The notes under the pieces are model-generated. The model made no database searches. It had not been told where the DNA came from and saw nothing but the letters and a program-made list of their open reading frames with translations. A stretch of DNA of 39,236 nt from Rugamonas rubra. GTDB lineage: Bacteria > Pseudomonadota > Gammaproteobacteria > Burkholderiales > Burkholderiaceae_D. Position numbers and translations under genes: made by a program. The stretch is taken from the NCBI RefSeq assembly GCF_900114705.1, contig NZ_FOTW01000039.1, positions 1 through 39,236 of the forward strand, in the 5' to 3' direction. Below are positions 24,103 through 31,059 of the stretch, piece after piece; position 1 is the first letter of the stretch, and each line of letters opens with the position of its first letter.

Positions 24103-25257
24103 ATGGCAAAGAAAAATCAGGAAGCAGGGCAAGATGTTCAAGAGCAAATAGCTGATGCTTTGAATGCAGCATTAGCTAGAGCCGAAGCCAATTTTTTAAT
24201 CGCTAAAATGGATGATTACGATCTTTCCGATGATTTCGTGGCGACGTTAAAGGAGTTGTCTGAAAAGTCTCAGAAAGCCGCAACTGGATTTACTAACATC
24301 ATTACTTGCTTGGCAATCAAGGCAGCAATGCCAGATGTTGATATGCGATATCATCAAACGCAGATTCAAACTCAAACGGATAGGCCAGCAGGTTTTAACT
24401 TTCGTGGCGTGAGTGAGCGGACGGTTGCTCCTTGGCTAACTGACCACACATTTGAATCTGCGAAATCTGGTTGGCAGACTAGGACTTTTGAACGTCCCAA
24501 GCCTTATATGTTGAGCTACGATGAGAACATAGCTGATATTAAGACGCCTTTCTTGGCAACTTTCAATGAGATCGAAGTTCTTGAGCAGTCTGCCGTAGAA
24601 GCATTGGCATATCTAATTCATCAGCAATTGATTCTGCGAGAATCCAAGAAAATCGTATTGTCGATTCCAAAGACGAAGGATATTCAATTAATTGTAAAAG
24701 TTTTTCGAGCTCATTTCTTTCATTCGTATAAGGCATCTAAGGGGGCGTCCAGGTTGCCAGTGCTGGCGCTCTATGCTGTGTATAGTGTGCTAATGGAGCA
24801 ACTTAACAGATACGAAGGAATGGAGCTGAAACCGTTGGAGCAGCATTCGGCTGCGGATTCTCAAACGGGAGCAATTGGCGACATTGAGGTAATTAATTCC
24901 ATAACTAAGGAAGTGTTCGAGGCTATTGAAGTAAAGCACGACATTGCATTGAGTGAGCGTATCATTCAAGATGCAGCGGCTAAAATTATGGATAAGTCAG
25001 TGGATAGATACTATATTCTAACGACACACTCTGTGTGTGAGCCTGATGATGTTCTTTATCAAAAGATTGCCAATGTTAAAGCTTTGTATAATTGTCAGCT
25101 TATCGCAAATGGTGTGATGCCGTCATTGAAATACTATCTGCGCCTCTTGTCTGATCCAAGTTTAGTTTTCCCTATCTATGTAAAATTGCTTGCAAGTGAC
25201 AAAGCAATTAAACATGAACATAGAGAGGTTTGGAATAAATTGGCAATTGAGGGGTAA
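24103..25257 (+). CDS. Putative type II restriction endonuclease
   Basis: 384 residues. The start is two bases after the methyltransferase stop. A PD-(D/E)xK-like active site is visible as GDIEV with D260, followed by E276-V-K278 in FEAIEVKHD. The N-terminal part is a charged helical region. Residues ~105-150 (FNFRGVSERTVAPWL...SGWQTRTFERPKPYML) look like a conserved family region, possibly of the SacI-type restriction enzymes, though I am not sure. It is expected to cut unmethylated DNA at the site protected by the adjacent methyltransferase. The assignment rests on gene order plus the catalytic motif. Confidence 0.75.
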   Translation: MAKKNQEAGQDVQEQIADALNAALARAEANFLIAKMDDYDLSDDFVATLKELSEKSQKAATGFTNIITCLAIKAAMPDVDMRYHQTQIQTQTDRPAGFNFRGVSERTVAPWLTDHTFESAKSGWQTRTFERPKPYMLSYDENIADIKTPFLATFNEIEVLEQSAVEALAYLIHQQLILRESKKIVLSIPKTKDIQLIVKVFRAHFFHSYKASKGASRLPVLALYAVYSVLMEQLNRYEGMELKPLEQHSAADSQTGAIGDIEVINSITKEVFEAIEVKHDIALSERIIQDAAAKIMDKSVDRYYILTTHSVCEPDDVLYQKIANVKALYNCQLIANGVMPSLKYYLRLLSDPSLVFPIYVKLLASDKAIKHEHREVWNKLAIEG

Positions 25258-25390
25258 TTAAAATAAGGGTAGGGAAGAGGCTCTATTTTTTCGGAAAATC
25301 TTCCTTTATTTTCTTAGTGCCGTCATTCGCAAGGTTTCGGATTGAGGATTTTTTTAATAAGTTCCTTGCCGCCTCTAACTCTAATAAATA

Positions 25391-25418
25391 TTGACAATCA
25401 TATTGATTTGGATAACAA
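25391..25418 (+). promoter_or_regulatory. Probable promoter of the VbhA/Fic operon
   Basis: TTGACA (25391-25396) is followed after 16 bases by TAACAA (GATAACAAT context, 25411-25419), about 35 bases before the antitoxin start codon. The TTGACAATCA context resembles the promoter at 16834. Confidence 0.5.
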
Positions 25419-25452
25419 TGATTTTTGAGAGGTTCGAACATGAGGTGCCATT

Positions 25453-25656
25453 ATGACTAATCCGAAAAAACCCTTGAGAACGTGGAGTGCTAGGCAGGCT
25501 GTTGCTATCCTAGCGGTAGACAATATCAAGCTTGATGCTGTCGGCTTTGACCTCCTCAGGCGAAAAGAAGAGGGCATAATTACCTATGAGCAAGCTAGGG
25601 AAGAAGTGAGGGTGCAAGCCAGAGCTTTTGCTAAGAAGAAGGAAGTAGTTGGATGA
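25453..25656 (+). CDS. VbhA-like antitoxin of a Fic toxin
   Basis: 67 residues with a GAGGTG ribosome binding site. The sequence RQAVAILAVDNIKLDAVGFDLLRRKEEGIITYEQAREEV aligns with the small helical VbhA antitoxin fold. In VbhA the inhibitory helix carries S-x-x-x-E-[G/N], whose Glu blocks ATP gamma-phosphate binding in Fic. The aligned residues here are I-L-A-V-D-N, so Ser is lost and Glu is replaced by Asp. The gene overlaps the Fic gene by four bases (ATGA). It should bind and silence the toxin, but the divergent motif makes the mode of inhibition uncertain. Confidence 0.75.
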   Translation: MTNPKKPLRTWSARQAVAILAVDNIKLDAVGFDLLRRKEEGIITYEQAREEVRVQARAFAKKKEVVG

Positions 25657-26342
25657 GTAATGATAACAGTAATGACAATAGTGGTGATGACGATGAGCAT
25701 TATTATGTAGCTGGGTATTCTGCCGAAGAAGATCCTTACTGTCAGCCTAACGGCGTTTTGCTCAATAATTTCGACATAACAACGACAAAAGAATTAAACA
25801 TTATTGAAACAAGAAGTTCTTCATTGGCTATCGAGGATCTTCTTCTAAATCCAGCACCTACAGAATTTGCAGTCTCCAACCTTCAAGCAATTCACAAGAA
25901 AATATTTGAAGATGTCTATCCTTGGGCTGGTAAGTTCCGAGTAGTAGATATAGCTAAAGGGGATACATTCTTTGAGACTCACAAGGATATCGAAGACAAG
26001 TTAGAAGTTCTCTTTGATGGCTGCAAACAAAAAAATTACTTCACTGGTCTCGCTCTTGATGATTTTTCTCAAGAGCTGGCAGACTTCTTGATTGAGCTAA
26101 ATAGAATTCATCCATTCCGAGAAGGAAATGGTCGGACTCAAAGATTGCTTCTATCTCATATAGCCTTGAATGCTGGCTATAAAATTGCATGGGAAGGTGT
26201 CAGTGATAGTGCAATGAGAAATGCCTGCATAGATGGTGTTGATGGGAATAATGTAACTATGATTCGAATATTTAAGGTTTATTTGTCTCTTGCGCCTAAA
26301 GAAAATCTGCATCCTGCACTCATTAAAAAAGCCAGCTTGTAG
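25653..26342 (+). CDS. Fic-domain toxin (AMPylase-type)
   Basis: 229 residues. The active-site loop HPFREGNGRTQR starts at residue 153 and matches the full consensus HPFxxGNGRxxR, with the catalytic His and the phosphate-binding Asn and Arg. Upstream, the YPWAGKFRVVDIAKG stretch is typical of class I Fic proteins. The first 30 residues are acidic and low in complexity. Fic toxins transfer AMP from ATP to targets such as gyrase and topoisomerase IV and stop growth. Coupling with a VbhA-like gene identifies it as a VbhT/VbhA-type pair, probably stabilising the element. A perfect-stem terminator overlaps its stop codon. Confidence 0.9.
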   Translation: MSNDNSNDNSGDDDEHYYVAGYSAEEDPYCQPNGVLLNNFDITTTKELNIIETRSSSLAIEDLLLNPAPTEFAVSNLQAIHKKIFEDVYPWAGKFRVVDIAKGDTFFETHKDIEDKLEVLFDGCKQKNYFTGLALDDFSQELADFLIELNRIHPFREGNGRTQRLLLSHIALNAGYKIAWEGVSDSAMRNACIDGVDGNNVTMIRIFKVYLSLAPKENLHPALIKKASL

Positions 26343-26352
26343 CTGGCTTTTT
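26328..26352 (+). terminator. Intrinsic terminator overlapping the fic stop codon
   Basis: AAAGCCAGCT (26328-26337), loop TGT, AGCTGGCTTT (26341-26350) then TT. The TAG stop lies at the loop and the start of the second arm. Confidence 0.75.
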
Positions 26353-26386
26353 CTATTGAGCTTGTCTTAAATTTCTTTAAACCGTC

Positions 26387-26677
26387 TCAGAGTTTCACTT
26401 CTTTAATTCTTCCGATTAGAACTTTTTCAATCTGTTTTTCGAACGGCATGCCCTGGTAGTTGGTAACATTGCCAATCTTGATATCGGCACCGCTGCGGTC
26501 GGTATAGTTCAATAACAAAATATGATCACCATTGGGAAGAACATCTGTCCTATATATGACTCGATCATTTAAGGGGTAAAGACTAGTGTTTACTTCAATG
26601 TATCTCATAATAAAAAATACCTTTTTTGGAAATCTTCGGTTGCGATAAATTCTTCTCTTGATATTTCTCATCTTCAT
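26387..26677 (-). CDS. Small basic hypothetical protein
   Basis: 96 residues from the ATG at 26677, which has AAAGGGAG upstream; a later ATG at 26608 is possible. The first 20 residues are extremely basic (MKMRNIKRRIYRNRRFPKK). The rest alternates hydrophobic and polar residues as in a small beta-rich domain (GDHILLLNYTDRSGADIKIG). No family is recognised. It lies between the fic terminator and the H-NS-like gene and is transcribed from the same strand as the latter. Confidence 0.5.
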   Translation of the reverse strand: MKMRNIKRRIYRNRRFPKKVFFIMRYIEVNTSLYPLNDRVIYRTDVLPNGDHILLLNYTDRSGADIKIGNVTNYQGMPFEKQIEKVLIGRIKEVKL

Positions 26678-26757
26678 GTTGTTCTCCCTTTTGAGAACAA
26701 CATACAAAACCAGAATCTAAAGTCAACAGGGTAGTTACTAGCTACCCCGTCCATTTC

Positions 26758-27072
26758 TTAGACTGCGAAATCTTCCTTGGTCTTGCCTGAGGCAATAGCA
26801 TCCTTGATCCATTGTGGCTGACGCCCCATACCGGACCAGTGTTCGCCGTTTGGACCTACGAACTTAGCTACCGATGGGGTAGCAGGTGCGGCGCTCGATT
26901 TCTTGACATAGCCAGAAGAAGTTGGGAAACCCAAGTCTTTTGCGGAAATGCCAAATTGGCTAATTTTTTCTTTGATTTCTGCAATGACAGCAGCAACTTC
27001 TTTCACGCGCAGTTCTTCCGCGTCTGCGAGCATTTTTTCTGCTTTTGCTTTGAGTTCCAGATAAGTAGTCAT
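26758..27072 (-). CDS. H-NS family nucleoid-associated protein
   Basis: 104 residues from the ATG at 27072, with AAGGAA upstream; the longer frame up to 27231 overlaps the integrase gene and is not family-like. The N-terminal ~45 residues form the coiled-coil dimerisation helix. The C-terminal DNA-binding motif GPNGEHWSGMGRQPQWIKDA matches the H-NS 'GxxWSGxGRxPxWI' pattern, with Met in place of the usual Arg after WSG. Such proteins silence AT-rich DNA. Element-borne copies often lower the fitness cost of the element. It lies between the element's cargo and the integrase. Confidence 0.88.
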   Translation of the reverse strand: MTTYLELKAKAEKMLADAEELRVKEVAAVIAEIKEKISQFGISAKDLGFPTSSGYVKKSSAAPATPSVAKFVGPNGEHWSGMGRQPQWIKDAIASGKTKEDFAV

Positions 27073-27124
27073 TTGCGGGTTCCTTTTTTTACTGTTAGTT
27101 GGCAAGCTTTTTGATGATAGCATG

Positions 27125-28405
27125 TTAGTTCCTGTCGCCATAGTAGACATTCGTAATTGCCATACTTCCATGTCCAGCAAGTTGCATGATCTCTTGTTCA
27201 GACAATTTTTCACCACGCCGAAGCTTGGCAAAGACCTCCATCATCCTATCTGGCATCTGTTCCTTGGCTTGCTCAACAGACTGGGGTGACATACCCATTT
27301 CCTTTGCGATTTCAAAGCTGTTGGAGTGCTTCTGACGTATCAGTTTAGTTAGTGCAGTCCTGCGCGTGTCGTGGAAGTGAAGGCGGGTTGTCGCTTCATC
27401 GTATAGTCCCAATGCCTTCAAAGCATCGACCCAGTATTGACGGAAATTCCAAGGTGTCAGCTTGAACACTTGCCCCTTAACCAAGCGGTTCTTAGTTAGC
27501 CAGGCACGCACATCATCGTCTTCTGGCACAAGGATTGATCGTGGTTTTCCGTTCTTGGTTTTTGGTATGTAGATGGACCAATTTTCAAAGTCTACGTTCT
27601 CCCACTGGATGCCAAGAACTTCACTTTTTCTTGCCCCAGATTCCAGACACATGACGAACAGATAGTATGGCTCTTGGTTTGTTTTCAACTGGAGCCATTC
27701 CGCTATCTGCACAGCTTCGTCGTCAGACAAAACACGCTTGCGTCCCAAAAAGGGTTTTGGTTTTTCGCCTTTCGGCAGCATCTTGACCGGGTTTACGATC
27801 CCATCAGGGAATTTTTCAGGGTAGAGCTTATAGACCTTCTCAAACGCAGAGCTGAGCGTGGAAATTTCCCTCAAGATTGTGTTATCTTTGATGCCATGCT
27901 TGCGGCGGGACTCCATGTATGCCATCACGAGCCAGAAGTCCACGGTGTCTATTTTGAAGTCGCCAAATGGTATGTGATCATCGGCAAACTCCCGTTTCAG
28001 CATCGCTTTGACTATCCAGTTGTCGTAACGATACTTGCCAAACTTTGCGCCCATATCTTTCATATAGACAGGGATGGCTGGGATCGAAGAGAGGCAGCGG
28101 TTGCTGTTGGTCTTCAAGGATGATGGGGAATGCTTGCTCATGAACTGGTAGAAGTAGTCACGAAGCAGGGATCGCACGTCGGGCATTTCAGCCTGATATT
28201 TCATGTCCAAGATCTTGTCTAGCGGAATACCGGACTTGATGCGCTTTGCTTCCTGAACCTCGTATGAACGGGCGGCGTCTTCATCTTCAAAAAGCTTGCT
28301 GATGTTTTCACCGCCAGATCGAATCTGAACACGCCAGCGGGTCACGGACACTTTGCGACCGCTTTCCTTGTTCAGGACCTTGTATTTTATTGCGTAGACC
28401 GACAT
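27125..28405 (-). CDS. Tyrosine recombinase (element integrase)
   Basis: 426 residues from the ATG at 28405 with GGAG upstream. The catalytic residues are Arg259 in LESGARKSEVLGIQW, the Lys hairpin IPKTKNGK near 280-287, H345-x-x-R348 in LHFHDTRRT, H412 in LAGHGSM, and Tyr421 or Tyr422 in NVYYGD. A SAM-like core-binding region precedes the catalytic part. It sits 133 bases from the right junction of the element, as expected for its integrase, and should recombine the ACAAGGC-type core in rarA. The distance between HxxR and the second His is unusually long (64 residues between R348 and H412), with an extra helical stretch. Confidence 0.93.
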   Translation of the reverse strand: MSVYAIKYKVLNKESGRKVSVTRWRVQIRSGGENISKLFEDEDAARSYEVQEAKRIKSGIPLDKILDMKYQAEMPDVRSLLRDYFYQFMSKHSPSSLKTNSNRCLSSIPAIPVYMKDMGAKFGKYRYDNWIVKAMLKREFADDHIPFGDFKIDTVDFWLVMAYMESRRKHGIKDNTILREISTLSSAFEKVYKLYPEKFPDGIVNPVKMLPKGEKPKPFLGRKRVLSDDEAVQIAEWLQLKTNQEPYYLFVMCLESGARKSEVLGIQWENVDFENWSIYIPKTKNGKPRSILVPEDDDVRAWLTKNRLVKGQVFKLTPWNFRQYWVDALKALGLYDEATTRLHFHDTRRTALTKLIRQKHSNSFEIAKEMGMSPQSVEQAKEQMPDRMMEVFAKLRRGEKLSEQEIMQLAGHGSMAITNVYYGDRN

Positions 28406-28416
28406 GATGACTCCAG

Positions 28417-28493
28417 TTTGCACAATGCTTTTTGGTGGTGCAAAAAATTGTGCATAAATAGGATGAATTTGTGCAAATCATACTCTATTGCAC
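28417..28493. repeat. Cluster of TTGTGCA / TGCACAA motifs near the right end
   Basis: TTTGCACAA (28417-28425), GTGCAA (28438), TTGTGCA (28448-28454), TTTGTGCAA (28468-28476) and TTGCAC (28488-28493) occur in both orientations between the integrase start and the right junction. A further TTGTGCA lies at 8396-8402 near the left junction. They are candidates for arm-type integrase or excisionase binding sites, or for an integrase operator. Confidence 0.5.
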
Positions 28494-28537
28494 GGCTAGA
28501 ACCCTTATAAATCAACGGGTATATAGCATTTTATGAG

Positions 28538-28550
28538 GCTTCCACAAGGC
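28538..28550. repeat. attR core of the integrated element
   Basis: GCTTCCACAAGGC matches attL (8345-8357) with one mismatch. Directly after it the GC-rich host rarA frame continues as GCG CAG CAG GAC. Confidence 0.8.
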
Positions 28551-29499
28551 GCAGCAGGACGCGCTGTTGCCGTACGCCGAGTCGGGGCTGGTGACGCTGA
28601 TCGGCGCCACCACCGAGAATCCGTCCTTCGAGGTCAACTCGGCGCTGCTGTCGCGGGCCCAGGTGTATGTGCTGCAGTCGCTCAACGAGGACGAGCTCAA
28701 GCAACTGGTGGCCAAGGCGCGCGAGACGGTGCTGGCCCATCTGGTCATCGACGAGGCCGCCATCGACACCCTGGTCGGCTACGCCGACGGCGACGCCCGG
28801 CGGCTGCTCAACCTGCTGGAGCAGGCCAGCACGGCGGCCAACGCGGCGCACACCAACGCCATCACCGCCGAGTTCATCCAGAACGCGTTGACGCTCAACG
28901 CGCGCCGCTTCGACAAAGGCGGCGACAACTTCTACGACCAGATTTCGGCGCTGCACAAGTCGGTGCGCGGCTCGAACCCGGACGCGGCGCTGTACTGGTT
29001 TTGCCGCATGATCGACGGCGGCGCCGACCCCAAGTATTTGTCGCGCCGCATCGTGCGCATGGCCTGGGAGGACATCGGCCTGGCCGATCCGCGCGCGATC
29101 CAGCTGGCCAACGACGCCGCCGAGACCTTCGAGCGGCTCGGTTCGCCCGAGGGCGAGCTGGCGCTGGGCCAGGCGGTGATCTACCTGGCCGTGGCGGCGA
29201 AGAGCAACGCCGGCTACAACGCCTTCAACCAGGCGATGGCGTTCGTGAAGAAGGACAAGTCGCGCGAGGTGCCGGTGCATCTGCGCAACGCGCCGACCAA
29301 GCTGATGAAGGAGCTGGGCTATGGCCACGAGTACCGCTACGCCCACGACGAGCCGCACGCCTACGCCGCCGGCGAGACCTACTTCCCCGACGACATGCGC
29401 GAGCCGGGCTGGTACCGGCCGGTGCCGCGCGGGCTGGAAAGCAAGATCGCCGACAAGCTGGCCTTCCTGCGCAAGCTGGATGAGGATGCGGGGAAGTAG
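28546..29499 (+). pseudogene. rarA: Host rarA, 3' part, separated by element insertion
   Basis: The frame AAG GCG CAG CAG resumes the host RarA sequence at residue ~117 (KAQQDALLPYAESGLVTLIGATTENPSFEVN) and runs to the natural stop, ending LAFLRKLDEDAGK. It carries sensor 1, sensor 2 and the oligomerisation domain. An in-frame TGA lies at 28534-28536, just upstream. No start codon with a ribosome binding site serves the frame, so it is probably silent. Codon use is GC-rich as in the host, and no inactivating mutation was seen. This suggests recent insertion or occasional precise excision. Confidence 0.93.
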
Positions 29500-29537
29500 G
29501 ATAGATCGAACGCAATGAACCTGATCGACTGTAAGAC

Positions 29538-29566
29538 GCCGTCAAAAAACGGCATATAATTCGACC
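29538..29566 (+). promoter_or_regulatory. Probable leaderless promoter of the ParE-type TA pair
   Basis: TATAAT (29555-29560) lies only six bases before the ATG at 29567, so the transcript would start at or next to the start codon. GCCGT-CAAAAA-ACGGC (about 29538-29553) is an inverted repeat overlapping the promoter and could be the operator bound by the antitoxin. No good -35 hexamer was seen. Confidence 0.5.
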
Positions 29567-29761
29567 ATGTCTTCCCCTACCGTCCCTGAGAATCCGAAGT
29601 ATCTGATGCCGCGCGATGCGGATGCTGTCGGTCCGCAAAACGATGCGGAGCGGCGGTTGTACGAACTTGTCATGGAAGGCATCAATAGCGGTCCAGCGGT
29701 TGAAACCTCCGTCGAGGAGTTGGTGGCCGAATTGCGTGCTCGCATACGCACCAAGCGCTAA
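29567..29761 (+). CDS. Antitoxin of a RelE/ParE-type pair
   Basis: 64 residues. The N-terminus is not typical of a ribbon-helix-helix. The C-terminal half (ERRLYELVMEGINSGPAVETSVEELVAELRARIRTKR) matches the toxin-wrapping tail of ParD-like antitoxins, with the 'EGINSGPA' turn. The ParE-type toxin gene follows after five bases. No Shine-Dalgarno sequence is seen and the promoter lies right at the start, which fits leaderless translation. It should neutralise the toxin and repress the operon. Confidence 0.75.
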   Translation: MSSPTVPENPKYLMPRDADAVGPQNDAERRLYELVMEGINSGPAVETSVEELVAELRARIRTKR

Positions 29762-29766
29762 CAACG

Positions 29767-30075
29767 ATGAAATTCTGGCTCCACCCTCGGGCCAAGAGTG
29801 ATTTGCTGGATATTGTTGACTATTACACCGGTATTTCGGCAGAGTTGGCGGAGCGTTTTACCGTCGAATTGAACTCCACTTTGCTAGGGTTGTGCTCACA
29901 CCCGGGATTGGGTTCCCGGCGCTACTCTCATTTTTTGCCTGACCAGTCATTGCGTTGTTGGCACCTGGATCACTTTCCCTTCCTCGTCTTTTATCGTGTC
30001 GATGGCAATTCCCTTGGCGTGTTGCGGATTTTGCATGAACGGCGCGATTTATCTGCCAGCTTAATCGATCGCTGA
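29767..30075 (+). CDS. RelE/ParE-family toxin
   Basis: 102 residues. The sequence WLHPRAKSDLLDIVDYYTGISAELAERFTVELNSTL is the helical hairpin of the RelE/ParE superfamily. The C-terminal strands LRCWHLDHFPFLVFYRVDGNSLGVLRILHERRD carry the conserved 'YRV...V..IlHerRd' block. ParE members poison gyrase and RelE members cut mRNA on ribosomes; the absence of obvious RelE catalytic residues favours the ParE side. It is paired with the gene before it. It lies in host DNA just outside the element. Confidence 0.88.
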   Translation: MKFWLHPRAKSDLLDIVDYYTGISAELAERFTVELNSTLLGLCSHPGLGSRRYSHFLPDQSLRCWHLDHFPFLVFYRVDGNSLGVLRILHERRDLSASLIDR

Positions 30076-30101
30076 TGGACTCGGCGCGGGGCACGACTAG
30101 T

Positions 30102-30207
30102 CGGGGTCAGGTCCGACATTCGGACACGAACTGTGCTGTAGTAAATTCATGAACCATGCTGAGTAACCCAATGCTGAGGCCGTGTCCGAATGTCGGACCT
30201 GACCCCG
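30102..30207. repeat. 27-bp perfect inverted repeat
   Basis: The arm at 30102-30128 (CGGGGTCAGGTCCGACATTC plus seven more bases) is an exact inverted copy of 30181-30207, with a 52-base loop. The outer CGGGGTCAG is shared with the palindrome at 2901-2944. It could be a bidirectional terminator after the TA pair, or a REP/MITE-like element of the host. Confidence 0.75.
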
Positions 30208-30271
30208 GCGTTTGTGACCCCAGCGTTTGCCTGCCCCAGCCGCGCTTGTCGGTGCGATTTTTTTCGGTGGG

Positions 30272-30727
30272 CTAAGCTGGCTTCATCGAGCTTTTCGGGC
30301 CGGCGCTGGCCGCGCGGGACGACCCGATGGTCCAACGGTCGCCTTGCTTGAGCACGTAGTGCGACCACACGTAGCGCCACGGCACGGCGATGTAGACCAA
30401 CACGACAAAGGCGCAGTCGAACACCTGCCCCTGGACCGCCGGGTCGACATGGCCGGCCAGCCATTGCGGCAGCGCGACGATGCCCAACCACATTGTTTTC
30501 CAAACAATTTCCCACAACAGCACGGGCAGCATCTGCAAGGGGTAGCGCAGCCCCACGGCGCACATGATCGAGAAGGCGGCCAGCATGCACATGACCGTGC
30601 CGCCCATCAGCCCCCACGGCTTGCTGTGGTGGATGATGTCGGGCCACAGGACGATGCCTAGTCCAACAACGACCAGCAAGTACATGGCGCGCAGCAAATA
30701 CAGGCGAAACGACGAAACTTCATACAT
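30272..30727 (-). CDS. Hypothetical inner-membrane protein
   Basis: 151 residues starting at 30727 with an AAGGAG box. It has four hydrophobic segments (LYLLRAMYLLVVVGLGIVLW, GGTVMCMLAAFSIMCAVGL, the MLPVLLWEIVWKTMWLGIVAL region, and VFDCAFVVLVYIAVPW), so it is an integral membrane protein. No family is recognised. It is the last gene of a minus-strand cluster led by an ArsR-type regulator and may be regulated with it. Confidence 0.65.
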   Translation of the reverse strand: MYEVSSFRLYLLRAMYLLVVVGLGIVLWPDIIHHSKPWGLMGGTVMCMLAAFSIMCAVGLRYPLQMLPVLLWEIVWKTMWLGIVALPQWLAGHVDPAVQGQVFDCAFVVLVYIAVPWRYVWSHYVLKQGDRWTIGSSRAASAGPKSSMKPA

Positions 30728-30790
30728 GATGATATCTCCTTGGTGTGGGATGTCTTGCTTGGTTTTGCTGCGGTTCGGACGACTGCTTGC

Positions 30791-31048
30791 TTACTCGACT
30801 TCCTTGAGGATTTTTTCAAGCGCGCCCATGCGGGTTTGCAGCTCGGCCAGCGTGGCGCTGACCGACGCCAGCGCCGCCACCGTCTGCGCCTGGGCCGCCG
30901 CCGCCTGGGTGGCGACGGCGCGGTAGGCCTCGTCCTGGCCCAGGCGCACGCGGGCCTGCAGGATGGCGGACACGTATTTCATGAAGAAGATGATCACCGC
31001 AGCGGCGGCGGGGAAGAAGAAGGCCGCAAAGAAGACGTTTTCGGACAT
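30791..31048 (-). CDS. Small membrane protein with coiled-coil tail
   Basis: 85 residues. One N-terminal membrane helix (VFFAAFFFPAAAAVIIFFMKYV) is followed by an Ala/Gln-rich amphipathic helix ending LAELQTRMGALEKILKE, probably a coiled coil. It lies 11 bases downstream of the ArsR-type gene, so it is in its operon. The family is unknown. It may be an accessory subunit or scaffold for the membrane protein encoded next. Confidence 0.6.
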   Translation of the reverse strand: MSENVFFAAFFFPAAAAVIIFFMKYVSAILQARVRLGQDEAYRAVATQAAAAQAQTVAALASVSATLAELQTRMGALEKILKEVE

Positions 31049-31059
31049 GATGGTCTCTA

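Larger units (their letters stand above)
8358..28550. mobile_element. 20.2-kb integrative mobilizable element inserted in rarA, carrying a replacement rarA
   Basis: The element is bounded by the imperfect 13-bp cores and is AT-rich against a GC-rich host. Its tyrosine recombinase is at the right end, pointing inward. It encodes a complete second RarA at the left end, a MOBF relaxase with accessory proteins, a restriction-modification system, a VbhA/Fic pair, AbiGi-like proteins, an HNH protein, an H-NS-like protein and small RNAs. I see no coupling protein, VirB/Trb genes or replication initiator, so it should need a helper for transfer. This is therefore called mobilizable rather than self-transmissible. 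Boundaries are directly visible because the two halves of host rarA can be rejoined in frame. Confidence 0.93.

Noticed and set aside
8358..28550. Self-transmissible ICE or plasmid integrated whole
   Set aside because: No coupling protein, VirB4-type ATPase, pilus genes or replication initiator were seen; only the relaxase and accessory genes are present.
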